Under the pieces are notes generated by a model. It was not told where the DNA came from, searched no databases, and saw only the letters and a list, made by a program, of their open reading frames with translations. Shown here piece by piece: positions 1 to 13,124 of a DNA stretch of 64,000 nucleotides (its first letter is position 1; every line of letters starts with the position of its first letter). Source of the stretch: Ischnura elegans (taxonomy: Eukaryota > Arthropoda > Insecta > Odonata > Coenagrionidae); the NCBI RefSeq assembly GCF_921293095.1, contig NC_060257.1, forward strand, positions 93,237,449 through 93,301,448. The letters run 5' to 3'. The position numbers were made by a program, and so were the translations under genes.

Positions 1-1122
1 TATGTATCATTGAATGTATTTCCTTTGTATTCATACATATGTAAAAGTGGCACTTGTTACACGATAATACATTTGTATTTTTTGTGTATTTTTGAAATTT
101 GGATACTTATGTAAATGTGGTCAAAAATACACAAAAATACAAATGTATTTATAGTGTAACACGTACCACTTTTACATATGTATGAATATAGAGGAAATAC
201 ATATGTAAATGTGGTCAAAAATACACAAAATATACATTATGTATATTTCCTGTAATACTTGGGAGGTAGATTTTCGTGGCGTCTTGCGAAATGTTCATAA
301 ACATTTTTTCCAGAAATAATATGTTCACAGCAAACGCCAGATTTCCCTATTTTAATGATCATTCATCCATTCGAATTTATACCCAGAAAACTTAAAAATA
401 AATCATATACTGGTCGATGAGAGCAAGGGTAGTAAATATGGCGGCTATTTATGTTAATTTGTAAATGCACGCGAAATACAGACGTATTACATATGTAAAA
501 TTCAGTTTCTATCCGCGAAATATACACATGGAAAAATGGTTCACAATGCATGAAAAATACAAAACATAGTACTTGCACAGATCAAAAGTAAAAGCGAAGT
601 TTGATTTTTTAAACAATATTTTAATGTAACTGTTTAGACAAAAAATTAAATTCTCAATTCCGCGGCTCACTGTCGCTAGGGAAGTGAGTGGGAGTGATGC
701 GGTGGCTACAGTGATACAGTTATAATCTCGTTGACAGTAAACCTCGGCATTTCGTTCGAGACTACGAGAACGTGCTGCAGGAGGAACTCCGGCATCTACG
801 CTAATAAACAAAAGGAAATCCGTTATTAACTAGCTACTGATATGTAGTTAATTTTATATTTGTTTGTATTATTATACTTATTGGAAGAATTGACTTAGTG
901 TTTTAATCCTCGATAACCGTTGCGTGTGGATGGTGTGCTCAACCCGAAGCTATGTTTTGCTGGAAATGTGCTTCACTCCCACACGTTATTGCGATTCGTG
1001 CAAGCCAGCTCCAGCAGTTTCCTGTCACTGGATTATTAAGGTAAGGTATGATTTATCTTTTATTGTATTGTACGCCTACATAGACTACATTAATTATGTT
1101 ATTTGAGTATATTTGGATACAA

Positions 1123-1159
1123 CTATTGGCGCAATGTGGTCAACACATTGCGCCAATAG
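1123..1159. repeat. Perfect 16-bp-stem hairpin in element A
   Basis: CTATTGGCGCAATGTG pairs perfectly with its complement around a 5-nt loop, GTCAA. The hairpin occurs in the other A copies at 11326-11362, 29675-29711, 41884-41920 and 46947-46983. Taking element orientation into account, the loop is flipped in the copies at 11326 and 46947. The stem is fully conserved while surrounding sequence varies. Confidence 0.9.
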
Positions 1160-1692
1160 AGGTAATTATTTTGTTTATGTTTGGCTATTGTTTTCCTTTT
1201 TTGTTGAGTTATGTATCGAGGAGACTGGAGGAATGTTTTCGTTCACGTGTAAGTTGTTTTATCGCTGTTTATTACCACAACCTACTGTATTGTAGTTCTT
1301 GCATTCCTAGTTATCCTATGCTTTAGTCATAACATATCTTTGACCGTAGACTTATCAGCGTAGCCTTGTCACTAATAGATTCCTCGAGGTTCCGAGCGGT
1401 TTTTCCCTCTACTTCTAATTATTTAACGAACAAGAAGTATTGGTCGTGTAATATCGGTTCCCTTAAAGCAAAATGTAATATTTCTTTCATCTTGAAATGC
1501 AGTCAATCAAGGTGCATTTCGTCATTATTATTAACACAAGATAAATACGTAATTTTCATGCGAAAGTTTGTCATTATATGTAAGAAAAAGGTGCGTACGG
1601 GCCAAATTAATTAATTATAATTTTCTTTTCATGCTCTTTCGCACATACCCAGCAGGCGACGATGTAAATAGCTTGGCCTGGACAAGAGGAGA

Positions 1693-2444
1693 ATGGATTA
1701 CGGAAAAGACGACGAAGCAAAGCCAGAAGACCAGGTGGAATTGTTAATACCGAGGTAAGCTTTGAGGGAAATTTTTTTTTACCATAATGGAGAGGGTTCT
1801 TAAAGTTAAGCCTGAAATTATCGGTTATGTATGAAATTTATTTGTTTGAAAATTTGATATCACAAGTTTATATTTTTTCTGTGTGAGTCATCCGCTACTA
1901 AATCATGGTACTAATATATATTAGTATCATGTAATAAATAAGCATACGCATGGATTCACTTTTTCCTAGTTAATTTATATTTAAAAGTAGTCATATGATC
2001 TTTTCTCATATTTCTCATTCTTATTAAGAGAAAGGCTATTAATTTTGTAAAATGAAAGCATATCCCCAAAATATATGATTTCTCAAAGGACAAGGTCAAA
2101 TCTGTGCTAGCTGGGACCTCGACATAATTGGTAAATGAAAAAATTTAAAACTTATGTCTGGAATCTAGCAGAGAAGCCAAACTTTCATTTGCTTTCAGAA
2201 TACAGAATTAGTACTAAAATTACAGACTTCACAGAATACTGACTGCCTATATGAATCGAAAAAAAATAAAATTGAAAGGCCTTGAGCTCCTATATTCAGA
2301 TCTTACAAAAAGATATATTTTTGCATGACTTTTAAACTTGACTTCTTCTTTTCTCGTTTCAGAAAGTGGCTAATTGTGCAGAGTTGGTTTCCTGAATCCA
2401 GGTTTCTTCTTGTGCAATGGGTTACAACGCTTGTTCCGTGCTAA
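1693..2444 (+). CDS. Two-exon 47-residue ORF in element A, possible DUF4806-protein N-terminal remnant
   Basis: Exon 1 (1693-1754) opens with ATG and ends ...CCG AG at donor GTAAGC. Exon 2 (2363-2444) follows a pyrimidine-rich acceptor (TTTCTCGTTTCAG). The frame stays open across the junction to a TAA stop. The protein begins MDYGKDDEAKPEDQ and continues VELLIPRKWL; AATAAA lies 165 bases after the stop. The pattern acidic/V-E-x-x-(I/V)-P-x-x-W-L followed by a W-P stretch resembles, from memory, the N-terminus of invertebrate DUF4806-type proteins; this is a weak similarity. Upstream donors at about 1041 (AAGGTAAGG) and 1251 (CGTGTAAGT) suggest further 5' exons. It may be a truncated relic rather than a working protein. 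Confidence 0.4.
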
Positions 2445-3071
2445 TATGTTTTACTACTTTCCAACTCAAACCATTGTTTGTACTTGATTTATCTTTGTGC
2501 AATTTTTTTAAACTAAGTTTCACCTACTGTTTGCTGGCCCTTAATGCTTGTTAGCAATATTAATGGCCACACTTGTTATTTGTGTGTATTATTTTTTTTT
2601 TCTCTTTGAATAAATGTTTTATTATCTGTATGTTCTGGTTTCCTTATATTTATTCATCCGTTTGATCCATATTGATATTAAGCGGATGTGGGTCAGAAAA
2701 TCAATATGTATAATTCGTGTACGAGGGCCTGCAGATACACATGTATATTACATGTAAGGATATTCAGATTTCCAATTTGTAATACGCATGTATACATACA
2801 TCCTGAGGGACTTTTGAGCCACTTTTACGTGAAATATACAGACGTAATACGATTGTATTCTATTGTATACATATGTATGATTCATGTATGGGTATTCAGA
2901 TTTCCAATTTGTAATACACACGAATACATACATCCATAGGGACTTTTGAACCACTTCTACGTGAAATATACCAATGTAATACGATCGTATTCCATCTTAT
3001 ACATATGTATTTGGTCACGTATTTTTTGTGTATTATTGATGTAATTAATACAAATGCCGTGTTATCTGGGG

Positions 3072-4327
3072 TAGTGCCATTCGCTACTGTTACCTTCGTA
3101 TCATGCACCAAGTTGATTGATAACCACAAAATTTTCACTAGACTCAAACCTCCAAGACCCAAATACGTTTTTCCGGAACCCGTATCTACCAAGGCCCTTA
3201 ACCTATTGGATCCAATAACTAAATCCAGGTACCATCTACCATCACTCGAAACAGACGAATTGGAAAATTGACGAGCCTTGCGAAAGTCGGTATTAATTAT
3301 TTGTTTTCTTTGTGATGACGTGAAGGGACACCACGGGTTGGAGCTCCTAATTCCCTTCCTATCGAAACTCCTTTCCCGTTTCCCGACTGACAATCTCTAC
3401 AAGAAGCTTTCGTCACGTCGCGACGACCGCAACCAAAACAGAAACGATTGAGAGGTAAAGAACACCGAGAAAATCTATGACCAACTCGACCGCAGTTCCA
3501 ACATAGCAGCCGGTTAGACTCTAATGTGGCCGAAGACGTCGAGCCTCCTAACCCCTCCGTGGAGTTAGCCCTCACTAGCGATCGCTGCCTGGTCAAATCC
3601 TGATTCACGGCCGGACTTGCCCTATTCAAAGCGACTGCCTCAATAGCATGGCTATCATGCTTACTCTGAAAGGTTTTCTCGACCTCTCGCACCGACGAAG
3701 CACTTTTCCTCACAGTGGGAGGTTTATAAGCGGCCTCCGGAACCACAGACTGAGAAGCATTCGGTGGGGAACGAAAAGTGCTTTTCAACTTCTGAATGTA
3801 TTCATATTCCTTCCCCAAACAAGATAGCTCCTCTAGTGTATTGAAGTCACCCCGCCTTATGAATAGCTTATACTCGGGTTTCATATTACGATACGCCCAC
3901 CTCAACTGCTCCGCCTCGCTGGGCGTGTGCTCCAACCTATTTAACAGTGTACAAAGCCCTGTCAAATAATCTGCTAACGCTTCACTTGGCCCCTGAGTCC
4001 TTTCCCTTATCTCGCGTTCTAACTGCTCTTGGAAATCATAATCGGTAAACCGATCTTCCAACGCGAACTCAAACTCGGACCAGGAAGTGAATTTGGATCT
4101 ATTCAAACGAAACCAATAAAGAGCCGTATCTTTCAAAAGTTCTGGTAAACCCCTCAATAACTGATCCTGCGATACTCCATAACCTTCCCGCAATTCTTGC
4201 ACTCTGATAACAAAGTTTCCAACACTATCCCCTTTTACCCCAGAAAACTTCACATTCCAGCGCCTAACAATATCCATAACGTGTCGGTTCTGACTCACGA
4301 TTTCATTTGAGGGACTATTTGCTCCAT
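3072..4327 (-). mobile_element. Gypsy-type LTR retrotransposon remnant: gag and start of protease, copy 1
   Basis: A minus-strand fossil. The gag-like ORF (4298-3297) has a retrotransposon gag (capsid-like) region and C-terminal zinc knuckles (CWNCGRVGHRFSRC, then CFGCG). Beyond it is the start of an aspartic protease with the hallmark ALVDTGSGKTYLG. Both sides are bounded by A elements in opposite orientation, so only this piece of the retrotransposon remains here. It is broken. Its partner is 31624-32879, nearly identical. Age is uncertain, but the shared copy is very recent. Confidence 0.85.
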
Positions 4328-7300
4328 CCCAGATAACACGGCATTTTTATTACATCAATAATACACAAAAAATACGTGACCAAATACATATGTATAAGAT
4401 GGAATACGATCGTATTACATCGGTATATTTCACGTAGAAGTGGTTCAAAAGTCCCTATGGATGTATGTATTCGTGCGTATTACAAATTGGAAATCTGAAT
4501 ACCCATACATGAATTATACATATGTATACAATGGAATACAATCGTATTACGTCTGTATATTTCACGTAAAAGTGGCTCAAAAGTCCCTCAGGATGTATGT
4601 ATACATGCGTATTACAAATTGGAAATCTGAATATCCTTACATGTAATATACATGTGTATCTGCAGGCCCTCGTACACGAATTATACATATTGATTTTCTG
4701 ACCCACATCCGCTTAATATCAATATGGATCAAACAGATGAATAAATATAAGGAAACCAGAACATACAGATAATAAAACATTTATTCAAAGAGAAAAATAA
4801 AATAATACACACAAATAACAAGTGTGGCCATGAATATTGCTAACAAGCATTAAGGGCCAGCAAACAGTAGGTGAAACTTAGTTTAAAAAAATGGCACAAA
4901 GATAAATCAAGTACAAACAATGGTTTGAGTTGGAAAATAGAAAAAAATGTTAGCACGGAACAAGCGTTGTAACCCATTGCACAAGAAGAAACCTGAATTC
5001 AGGAAACCAACTCTGCACCATTAGCCACTTCCTGAAAGGAGAAAAGAAGAAGTCAAGTTTAAAATTAATGCAAAAATATATCTTTTTGTAAGATCTGAAT
5101 ATAGGAGCTCAAGGCCTTTCAATTTTATTTTTTTCAATTCATATAGGCAGTCAGTATTCTGTGAAGTCTGTAATTTTAGTACTAATTCTGTATTCTGAAT
5201 GCAAATGAAAGTTTGGCTTCTCTGCTAGATTCCAGACATAAGTTTTAAATTTTTTCATTTACCAATTATGTCGAGGTCCCAGCTAGCACAGATTTGACCT
5301 TGTCCTTTGAGAAATCATATATTTTGGGGATATGCTTTCATTTTACAAAATTAATAGCCTTTCTCTTAAGAAGAATGAGAAATATGAGAAAAGATCATAT
5401 GACTACTTTTAAATATAAATTAACTAGGAAAACGTGAATCCATTGGTATGCTTATTTAGTACATGATACTAATATATTAGTACCATGATTTAGTAGCGGA
5501 TGACTCACACAGAAAAAATATAAACTTGTGATATCAAATTTTCAAACAAATAAATTTCATACATAATAGATAATTTCAGGCTTAACTTTAAGAAACCTCT
5601 CCATTATGGTTAAAAAAAATTTTCCCTCATACCTTACCTCGGTATTAACAATTCCACCTGGTCTTCTGGCTTTGCTTCGTCGTCTTTTCCGTAATCCATT
5701 CTCCTCTTGTCCAGGCCAAGCTATTTACATCGTCGCCTGCTGGGTATGCGCGAAAGAGCATGAAAAGAAAATTATAATTAATTAATTTGGCCCGTACGCA
5801 CCTTTTTCTTACATATAATGACAAACTTTCGCATGAAAATTACGTATTTATCTTGTGTTAATAATAATGACGAAATGCACCTTGATTGACTGCATTTCAA
5901 GATGAAAGAAATATTACATTTTGCTTTAAGGGAACCGATATTACACGACCAATACCCAGATAACACGGCATTTGTATTACATAAATAATACACAAAAAAT
6001 ACGTGCCCAAATACATATGTATAAGATGGAATACGATCGTATTATATCGGTATATTTCACGTAGAAGTGGTTCAAAAGTCCCTATGGATGTATGTATTCG
6101 TGCGTATTACAAATTGGAAATCTGAATACCCATACATGAATCATACATATGTATACAAAGGAATACAGTCGTATTACGTCTGTATATTTCACGTAAAAGT
6201 GGCTCAAAAGTCCCTCAGGATGTATGTATACATGCGTATTACAAATTGGAAATCTGAATATCCTTACATGTAATATACATATGTATCTGCAGGCCCTCGT
6301 ACACGAATTATACATATTGATTTTCTGACCCACATCCACTTAATATCAATATGGATCAAACGGATGAATAAATATAAGGAAACCAGAACATACAGATAAT
6401 AAAACATTTATTCAAAGAGAAAAATAAAATAATACACACAAATAACAAGTGTGGCCATGAATATTGCTAACAAGCATTAAGGGCCAGCAAACAGTAGGTG
6501 AAACTTCCCAGGTAAAAATATTTGGTCTGTAACTGAGCTGGAACAGGTCTGGAACGGGGGTGGAGCTAAAGGTCCGCAGCTGGTCTGGAACTGGGAAGAA
6601 ATTGAAACATTGCTCCAGACCAGTTTGGTCTGCAACTGGTCTGGACAACGGGTGGGTAAACTGGTCTGGACCCAGGTCTGTAACTGATCTGTACTGCTCT
6701 GGAACTGGTCTGTTCTCAGGGGGACTATGTGGTCTGGAACTAATCTGTTCTAGTGACTAGTTGGTTTATACTACTTAACCTGAGACTCAGGATAACTAAA
6801 AGATCAGTCAATCTCATTGATCTGACTGGTTCAGTTCAGCTAGTAAGGAAAAGGGAACAGCCTAAACAAATAAATCTGAGAAGCATACTGAAGGCATTTC
6901 CCAGCCAGCCAAATATGACAGAGATAAAGGCATACTCTCAAAGCTGTAATCTTCTATTGTTACAATAGCATTCCTACATAATCAATTTAATAAATTGTTA
7001 ATTTTGAAAAGCGATGATACATCTCTATGGATGTCTTCAGCTATAAGGGGCAAGAAAGTTTAGTAATTCTTACAACAATCAAAAGCTCAGAGTTGATGTA
7101 TCTCCCGATTATGCCAGTATGAGTGCAAATGGAATTCAGAATTTAACAAATGTCAATCCGATCGTAAGATATTCATTGTACTCACACATGGCAACTGCAT
7201 TTCAGCTGTCAACTCCCATCAAAGTTCTAAGTTGATAAAACATGTTAGCATATGACTTTTGACAAACCATCAATAACATATCCCCTGCAACAGGAAATTT

Positions 7301-7912
7301 TGGATTCGTATAGAGGTGGATGATTTTCTATGCAATAAAATAAATCTATACAGGCAATTTAACATTTATTGATGTACTCAAAACATTCTCTAGTTATAGT
7401 AACACAGTTAACATGTATTGTAGTAGAGAAAACGTCTAGTGTCCATCGCCATCAATCCTGGAAAATGAGAATTGTAACATTTAATAACCAGCTAAGTAAT
7501 AAGTAGGTACTCAAAGTAACTTAAAATTGTTCCACATATTCTCTAATATGGTTATTCAATTTCAAGAAAAACCTTTCATGCACGAATGAATTTATAGTGT
7601 GGCCACGGTCTTAGAAAGTGTGGCTAATACTTTATTATGCCATGAAAAACTGCTAACAATGTGGTTTCTAACGCGAGAAAAGTAACTTGAAATATTTCAA
7701 CTTAATCGATCTGAATGAATTGTATTTTTAATATAAAAGTTAAGCCAAAGATCAACCTAAATTGTAATCACAGTGAGAACGTAGTAATAAATAATCTTTT
7801 ACAACTATTGGGTTGAAAGAAGTAGTTCATTAATTGCATTAGTCCTAAAAATTGTTGATACTCAAGTTCGTTGATTTACTATGGATTGTAAAAATATGTT
7901 CCATGTACTTAC

Positions 7913-8023
7913 ATTAAAATAGTCAGTGCAGCAGAGATGGGTTGATGCTGACCAAGGCATCTTCTTTAAATCTCTACGTGCTGCAAGGAGCCACTTTTTC
8001 CGCAAACCCGGTAAATAAAAACT
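7913..8023 (-). pseudogene. THAP zinc-finger exon relic in element B
   Basis: On the minus strand a 37-codon open stretch reads ...LRKKWLLAARRDLKKMPWSA... then THLCCTDYFN, and ends exactly at donor GTAAGT. The spacing of (R)KKWL, the basic stretch, W-x-x-S, C and F-N matches the second half of a THAP domain, where W, C and (H/Y)F are conserved. Just upstream, in another frame, TPDKVF fits the middle of the domain, so at least one frameshift separates the halves, and the N-terminal Cys pair is not visible. The next exon, after an acceptor near 7459, hits a stop almost at once. A diverged homologue lies at 22128-22240. Confidence 0.6.
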
Positions 8024-9127
8024 TTATCCGGCGTTGATTTCATTGTGATAGTATGCAATTGGCATGAAACAGTATTTTTTTCGATTCCTTTTAGGAAGTT
8101 TTCACTTTGAAAAACGTTATATTTTCCTCATCCATACGTTCTTAAACATACAGTTGCTTGTAAAATACGGTTTTAAGGCACAGATTAATTCACAAAGTCG
8201 GAAACTACTGTATCTACGAGTGTAAACAAAATTCCAGTGCCAATGGCTGTTAGGTCACGTGGTATAGAAGATGGCCGCTGGTTGTTTTGGCGCAAGTTTC
8301 AAAATACGATTTTTAATACGTTATATAATGGGAAAAAATTGTAACTCAAATTTTTAATCCGCAAAATATGTATCTAACGCAGTTACTACATTCTTTTACA
8401 GAACTAAATTTCTCTGGAGCAGGTGCACCTGCTTCTTATAGGTGCGAGGTGTACCTTCACGAAGGTACCTGAGGGACTTTTCAGATATTTTCCTCTTCAA
8501 CAAATGCTTTAATTTTAATGGGTTACTGAAATGATGCATTACGTTCACCTTATTACCATTTTATACACGGTGTTCTGAATTAAGATCCATTTGCATTTGA
8601 GGGGGCAAATAGATACTTAAGTATATTATTTTATGCTTCCATAGCCCAAATAAAGTGTGTTAGCCCTACTAGCTGGAAGATATTAAATTTTTCTTACAAT
8701 CAGCTCATTAACTGCACCTCTTCCCTACAGAAATGCAATGCAATTTTTTGAAAGAAGTAGGTATGTTAGTATGTAACATGTAAGTGTAGATGTTTGGTGA
8801 GTGAAGGAGATCTTAGGAAAGGTAGTGCCATGGAAGAATCCTTCTTCCATGCGGTAGTGCTACCCTTGCCTTACCCTCCCTGGAATGTAGAGCATGGGTT
8901 GATGGAGGGTTAACTACACACCATGGAGGGTACTACCCTTCATTTACCCTATGTCTACCCACCATGGAGGAGTTCATTTTTATTACAGTGGAAGTTGCGG
9001 GCAAAAAGTTTTGCCTGAAATTGGTAAATACATTGGAATTAGAATAAACCATTGCAAACTATTTTATTGACTGCTAACTACTTTCCAAAACCCTATTTGA
9101 CATTTCAACCTTCATTGCTTAAAGTTT

Positions 9128-9187
9128 GCATCTTAAATTGAGACTAATATCAGACGTACTTCTGATATTAGTCTCAATTTATGATGC
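9128..9187. repeat. 60-bp hairpin in element B
   Basis: A 27-bp stem with one mismatch (GCATC...AAATTGAGACTAATATCAGA) surrounds a 6-nt loop, CGTACT. It also occurs in the second B copy near 37679-37738. It could be a fold-back insertion or a structural element of B. Confidence 0.85.
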
Positions 9188-12100
9188 AGCCCTTTCTAAT
9201 GCCATCCAAATAACGCAACTCTCCACAAGCCATGATTGTGGGCAGTGGGTACCTTTGAACCCATGTGAAATTCATCTATGAAATAACAAATATAAAATGG
9301 TAACCCTTCTTGAAAAAAAATTAATGGACATTAAAAATTGACCACTCCATAGCCCAGGATTCCTAATTCCATTAAGTAGCAATACCTGATATACATTATA
9401 ATAATTTCACTGTTACAAATAAATTTAAGAGCAATTGCAGATGACCAAATAAAATATCAGATCTCATGTCACATCAGAATCCAGACCAGTTGACTCACTT
9501 GGAATTTTTCCAGAATAGTTCCAGACCAGTTGAAACTCATAGAATATTTCAGAATAGTTAAAGAATAGATCCAGACTAGATGCAGACCATCGAAAATTAC
9601 AGTACAGTTACAGACAGTTGATCCAGATCAGTTACACACCATCGAATATTACAGCACAGTTACAGACCAGAATTCCAGACTAGTTACAGACCATTTTCCT
9701 TTGCCTCTCTGAAATCCAGACCAGTCCAGTTCTGTTACAGACCAGTTACAGAACAAAATTTAGCCTTTCAGACCAGTTACAGACCAGATCCAGATTAGTT
9801 ACAGACCAAATATTTTTACCTGGGTTAGTTTAAAAAAATGGCACAAAGATAAATCAAGTACAAACAATGGTTTGAATTGGAAAATAGAAAAAAATGTTAG
9901 CACGGAACAAGCGTTGTAACCCATTGCACAAGAAGAAACCTGAATTCAGGAAACCAACTCTGCACAATTAACCACTTTCTGAAACGAGAAAAGAAGAAGT
10001 CAAGTTTAAAAGTCATGCAAAAATATATCTTTTTGTAAGATCTGAATAGGAGCTCAAGGCCTTTCAATTTTATTTTTTTTCAATTCATATAGGCAGTCAG
10101 TATTCTGTGAAGTCTGTAATTTTAGTACTAATTCTGTATTCTGAATGCAAATGAAAGTTTGGCTTCTCTGCTAGATTCCAGACATAAGTTTTAAATTTTT
10201 TCATTTACCAATTATGTCGAGGTCCCAGCTAGAGCAGATTTGACCTTGTCCTTTGAGAAATCATATATTTTGGGGAAATGCTTTCATTTTACAAAATTAA
10301 TAGCCTTTCTCTTGAGAAGAATGAGAAATATGAGAAAAGATCATATGACTACTTTTAAATATAAACTAACTAGGAAAACGTGAATCCATTGGTATGCTTA
10401 TTTAGTACATGATACTAATATATTAGTACCATGATTAAGTAGCGGATGACTCACACAGAAAAAATATAAACTTGTGATATCAAATTTTCAAACAAATAAA
10501 TTTCATACATAATAGATAATTTCAGGCTTAACTTTAAGAAACCTCTCGATTATGGTTAAAAAAAAATTTTCCCTCATACCTTACCTCGGTATTAACAATT
10601 CCACCTGGTCTTCTGGCTTTGCTTCGTCGTCTTTTCCGTAATCCATTCTCCTCTTGTCCAGGCCAAGCTATTTACATCGTCGCCTGCTGGGTATGCGCGA
10701 AAGAGCATGAAAAGAAAATTATAATTAATTAATTTGGCCCGTACGCACCTTTTTCTTACATATAATGACAAACTTTCGCATGAAAATTACGTATTTATCT
10801 TGTGTTAATAATAATGACGAAATGCACCTTGATTGACTGCATTTCAAGATGAAAGAAATATTACATTTTGCTTTAAGGGAACCGATATTACACGACCAAT
10901 ACTTCTTGTTCGTTAAATAATTAGAAGTAGAGGGCAAAACCGCTCGGAACCTCGAGGAATCTATTAGTGACAAGGCTACGCTGATAAGTCTACGGTCAAA
11001 GATATGTTATGACTAAAGCATAGGATAACTAGGAATGCAAGAACTACAATACAGTAGGTTGTGGTAATAAACAGCGATAAAACAACTTACACGTGAACGA
11101 AAACATTCCTTTAAACAATTTTTTCTGCTCTTAATTAAGAGAAGAAAAAATGTAACTTCAGCCGCGAAGCACGGAATTACTATACGACGCATAATCTATT
11201 AATTTATACGTACAAGATTGACATTACTATGTTTTACCATATAACTTCAATGGACACCAGTCTCCTCGATACATAACTCAACAAAAAAGGAAAACAATAG
11301 CCAAACATAAACAAAATAATTACCTCTATTGGCGCAATGTGGTCAACACATTGCGCCAATAGTTGTGTCCAAATATACTCAAATAACATAATTAATGTAG
11401 TCTATGTATGCGTACAATATAATAAAAGATAAATCATACCTTACCTTAATTATCCAGTGACAGGAAACTGTTGGAGCTGGCTTGCACGAATCGCAATAAC
11501 GTGCGGGATTGAAGCACATTTCCAGCAAAACATAGCTTCGGTTTGAGCACACCATCCACACGCACCGGTTATCGAGGATTAAAACACTATGTCAATTCTT
11601 CCAATACGTATAATAATACAAACAAATATAAAATTAACTATACATCAGTAGCCGGAGTTCCTTCTACAGCACGTTCTTGACGTTCTCGTAGTCTCGAACG
11701 AAATGCCGAGCTAACTGTTAACGAGATTATCACTCCCACTCACTTCCCTAGCTTGTTGCGACAGAATTGAGAATTTAATTTTTTTGTTTAAACAGTTAAT
11801 TTAAAATATTGTTTAAAAAATTAAACTTCGCTTTTACTTTTGCGCTGTGCAAGAACTATTTTTTGTATTTTTCATGTATTGTGAACCATTTTCCATGTGT
11901 ATATTTCGCGGTTGGAAACTGAATTTTACATATGTATTACGTCTGTATTTCGCGTGCATTTACAAATTAACATAAATATGGTCGCCATACTACCCTTGCT
12001 CACATCGATCAGTATATGATTTATTTTTAAGCTTCCTGGGTATAAATTCGAATGGATGAATGATCATTGAAATGAGGAAATCTGGCGTTTGCAGTGAACA

Positions 12101-12735
12101 TATTATTTCTGCAAAAATGTTTCTGAACATTTCACTAGACGCCACGAAAATCCACCTCTCAAAAATTACAGAAAATATACATAATGTATATTTTGTGTAT
12201 TTTTGACCACATTTACATATGTATTTCCTCTGTATTCATACATATGTAAAAGTAACAAGTGTTACACGATATTTACATTTGTATTTTTGACCACATTTAC
12301 ATAAGTATTCAAATTTCAAAAATACAAATGTATTTATCGTGTAAACACGTACCACTTTTACATATGTATGAATACAAAGGAATTACATCCAATAATACAT
12401 ATGTATTACACATGTTATACATAACAAAAATACATATGTATGTGACCCATGAAAATACAATATAAATACATTATGTATATCCAAATGTGTGCTGTTGGGG
12501 ATACTTCTTGTTCGTTAAATAATTAGAAGTAGAGGGCAAAACCGCTCGGAACCTCGAGGAATCTATTTGACAAGGCTACGCTGATATAAGTCTACGGTCA
12601 AAGATGTTATGACTAAAGCATAGGATAACTAGGAATGCAAGAACTACAATACAGTAGGTTGTGGTAATAAACAGCGATAAAGCAACTTACACGTGAACGA
12701 AAACATTCCTTTAAACAATTTTTTCTGCTCTTAAT

Positions 12736-13124
12736 AGGGTTGTTCACCATATTTTTTTTATTTAAGAAATCGAAAGATCGTGCTTCAGAAGGAGCAATGA
12801 CAATAATATTATGCTATTTTCTTCATTGTACATGTTTAGAGAAGGCTTTAAACAGTGACAAATTTTACGTTACGCCAAAAAGCCCTACTTCCATCTTGAA
12901 TTGGTGTGTGACGTCACAAGCCTGTAGATGCCCTACTGCAGTGTTTGAAGTGGCTCAGCAGGGTTATTCCACTTTTTGTTAAAGATCTCCAGCGTCTGCC
13001 GCCAGATCAGTGTTTAAAGAAAATCCAAATTTATCCTTTAATAAGAGTAATAATAAGCAAAATTACCCTTACTTGTACATATTTATTGCCCATCATATCA
13101 CAAATAGCACTACAACGCACACAT
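12736..13124. other. Spacer with no recognisable gene
   Basis: This begins AGGGTTGTTCACCATA where A2 is truncated and contains the palindrome GTGACGTCAC near 12910. Open frames are short, lack coding character and have no recognisable domain. It may be an old unclassified repeat. Confidence 0.4.

Larger units (their letters stand above)
1..3071 (+). mobile_element. Element A, copy A1 (left end cut by window edge)
   Basis: This matches the complete copy at 28455-31623. Its right end reads ...CCGTGTTATCTGGGG followed by TA at 3072-3073. The left arm (1-300) and right arm (2690-3071) are packed with degenerate copies of a word close to AATACATATGTATT. The middle has splice-site-like sequences, a short spliced ORF (1693-2444) and a polyadenylation signal AATAAA at 2609-2614. 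No transposase is present, so it looks non-autonomous. It sits inside the Gypsy remnant that follows. Confidence 0.8.
6507..9824. mobile_element. Element B, complete copy, inserted in A3
   Basis: The TIRs are CCCAGGTAAAAATATTTGG on the left and the exact complement at 9806-9824. The target TT is duplicated (6505-6506, 9825-9826); the empty site GAAACTTAGTTT is seen at 4880 and elsewhere. Both arms are arrays of a degenerate word close to CTGGTCTGTAACTGGTCTGGAA: forward at 6515-6760, inverted at 9460-9810. The middle holds a THAP-like exon relic (7913-8023), a short downstream exon near 7450 with AATAAA, and no transposase ORF, so it looks non-autonomous. A near-identical copy is at 35058-38375. 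Confidence 0.85.
1..11246. repeat. Copy 1 of a large near-identical direct duplication
   Basis: This stretch reappears in the same orientation at 28553-41806. The offset is 28,552 at the start and 28,551 from about 6 kb on. Matching spans include the A element, the Gypsy gag piece and all of element B, with only scattered base differences. The second copy has an extra 2 kb element (39366-41367). Near-identity ends at about 11246/41806 inside an A element; beyond that the copies differ by several percent with indels. The window edge cuts the left end. It may be a recent duplication or a misassembled pair of haplotypes; sequence alone cannot decide. Confidence 0.9.
5955..12500 (-). mobile_element. 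Element A, copy A3, nested in A2 and itself carrying element B
   Basis: The left end CCCAGATAACACGG follows ...GACCAATA. The right end ...GTGTGCTGTTGGGG is followed by ATACTTCTTG. The intact site in other A copies reads GACCAATACTTCTTG, so the insertion duplicated AT (or ATA if the first base is flank). Removing B (6507-9824) leaves about 3.2 kb, the normal A length. The arms show the TACATATGTA word array. The hairpin loop at 11326-11362 is flipped relative to A1. Confidence 0.8.
4328..12735 (-). mobile_element. Element A, copy A2 (outer, reverse, interrupted and truncated)
   Basis: This starts CCCAGATAACACGGCATTTT inside the Gypsy gag flank and runs in the opposite orientation to A1. It is interrupted at 5954 by another A copy (5955-12500) and resumes at 12501 (ATACTTCTTGTTCG). 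It stops abruptly near 12735 at the palindrome TCTGCTCTTAAT, so the distal part is missing. The preceding dinucleotide is AT, but with the far end lost the target duplication cannot be verified. Confidence 0.7.

Noticed and set aside
2688-3271. Repeated 68-88 codon ORFs in the arms of element A
   Set aside because: They recur in both orientations wherever the arm word array occurs, on both strands, so they are artefacts of the repeat.
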